From a bacterium (GTDB lineage: Bacteria; Cyanobacteriota; Vampirovibrionia; Gastranaerophilales; Gastranaerophilaceae): 32,384 nucleotides of DNA. The notes below the pieces were generated by a model. It did not search any database, was not told where the DNA came from, and saw only the letters and a program-made list of their open reading frames with translations. Each line of letters begins with the position of its first letter. The stretch's first letter is position 1. Position numbers and translations under genes: made by a program. Shown here piece after piece: positions 32,302-32,384 of this stretch. The stretch spans positions 1 to 32,384 of the forward strand of contig SFZC01000006.1 of NCBI GenBank assembly GCA_004558955.1. The letters are read 5' to 3'.

Positions 32302-32384
32302 CTCGAAAAATTGCAAGAAGAAAATACTCGTCATAAATTTGCTTCATTTATTTCAAAAGCACAGGATATTGACGGCGGAAAGTT
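32302..32384 (+). other. Inverted alaS fragment at the window end
   Basis: Read on the plus strand this stretch encodes LEKLQEENTRHK, then FASFISKAQDIDGGK, a typical AlaRS coiled-coil to DHHA1 linker, exactly the segment expected just before the minus-strand LFISKVADLK. The last two bases TT would start the next codon, TTG. So about 83 bp are inverted relative to the rest of alaS. Short inverted matches AACT (32300-32303) and AGTT (32381-32384) flank it. Assembly error at a contig edge is the simplest cause; a true inversion would break alaS. Confidence 0.75.

Noticed and set aside
32302..32334. N-terminal 11 residues of the minus-strand alaS frame as a real start
   Set aside because: They are not AlaRS-like and are explained by the inverted fragment; the ATG at 32334 is accidental.

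Overview
The window is AT-rich chromosomal DNA from a diderm bacterium. It carries a tripartite RND efflux operon with an outer-membrane TolC-type channel, an SLH-domain envelope protein, MscL, and housekeeping genes (rsmG, prfB, rplS, rbgA-type GTPase, pyk, dut, the alaS 3' end). SLH protein plus outer-membrane exporter, low GC, and several lineage-restricted families of unknown function best fit a gut member of the Gastranaerophilales (Vampirovibrionia/Melainabacteria, the non-photosynthetic sister group of Cyanobacteria). That placement is an inference from gene content; no 16S gene is present. There is no phage, transposase, CRISPR array, rRNA or recognisable tRNA.

Layout. 63-5452 (all minus): YjbQ-family protein, rsmG, an NTPase-TPR protein, a CHASE2-GGDEF diguanylate cyclase and an unlisted 55-codon GTG-start ORF at its 5' side. 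5560-11967 (minus): an efflux operon, adaptor > RND pump > TolC > GtrA, driven by a near-consensus promoter with a tandem 11-bp direct repeat just upstream. 12078-16043 (minus): a 1321-residue exported TPR protein with a huge charged tail. 16151-18496 (plus): tag, two tandem paralogues of unknown function, and mscL with a zinc-ribbon tail. 18493-19579 (minus): prfB, read through a programmed +1 frameshift. 19580-20445: gene-poor, with a repeat cluster, a candidate small RNA and a 51-codon ORF. 20446-22457 (minus): rplS > rbgA-like GTPase > a TonB-C-domain protein. 22669-22818: a 49-codon ORF. 22875-24317 (minus): pyk. 24434-25708 and 25906-26190 (plus): SLH protein and a secreted Cys-rich protein. 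26244-27080 (minus): a uridine-kinase-like P-loop kinase. 27239-27412 (plus): a small ORF. 27482-31452 (minus): two paralogous glycine-zipper proteins and two TM2-domain proteins, separated by repeat-bearing spacers. 31543-32334 (minus): dut and the alaS 3' end.

The most notable points are: (i) the last ~83 bp encode the preceding AlaRS segment on the opposite strand, so the window ends in an inversion or assembly chimera inside alaS; (ii) two G-poor loci sharing the 9-mer ACTACCTAC and ending in strong terminators look like related small RNAs; (iii) a mosaic intergenic hairpin-repeat family occurs at three places; (iv) a paralogous pair of cationic, glycine-zipper membrane-active-looking proteins is present; (v) tag and prfB have TATAAT boxes so close to the ATG that leaderless or nearly leaderless mRNAs are expected; (vi) several small ORFs would be missed by a standard length cut-off.
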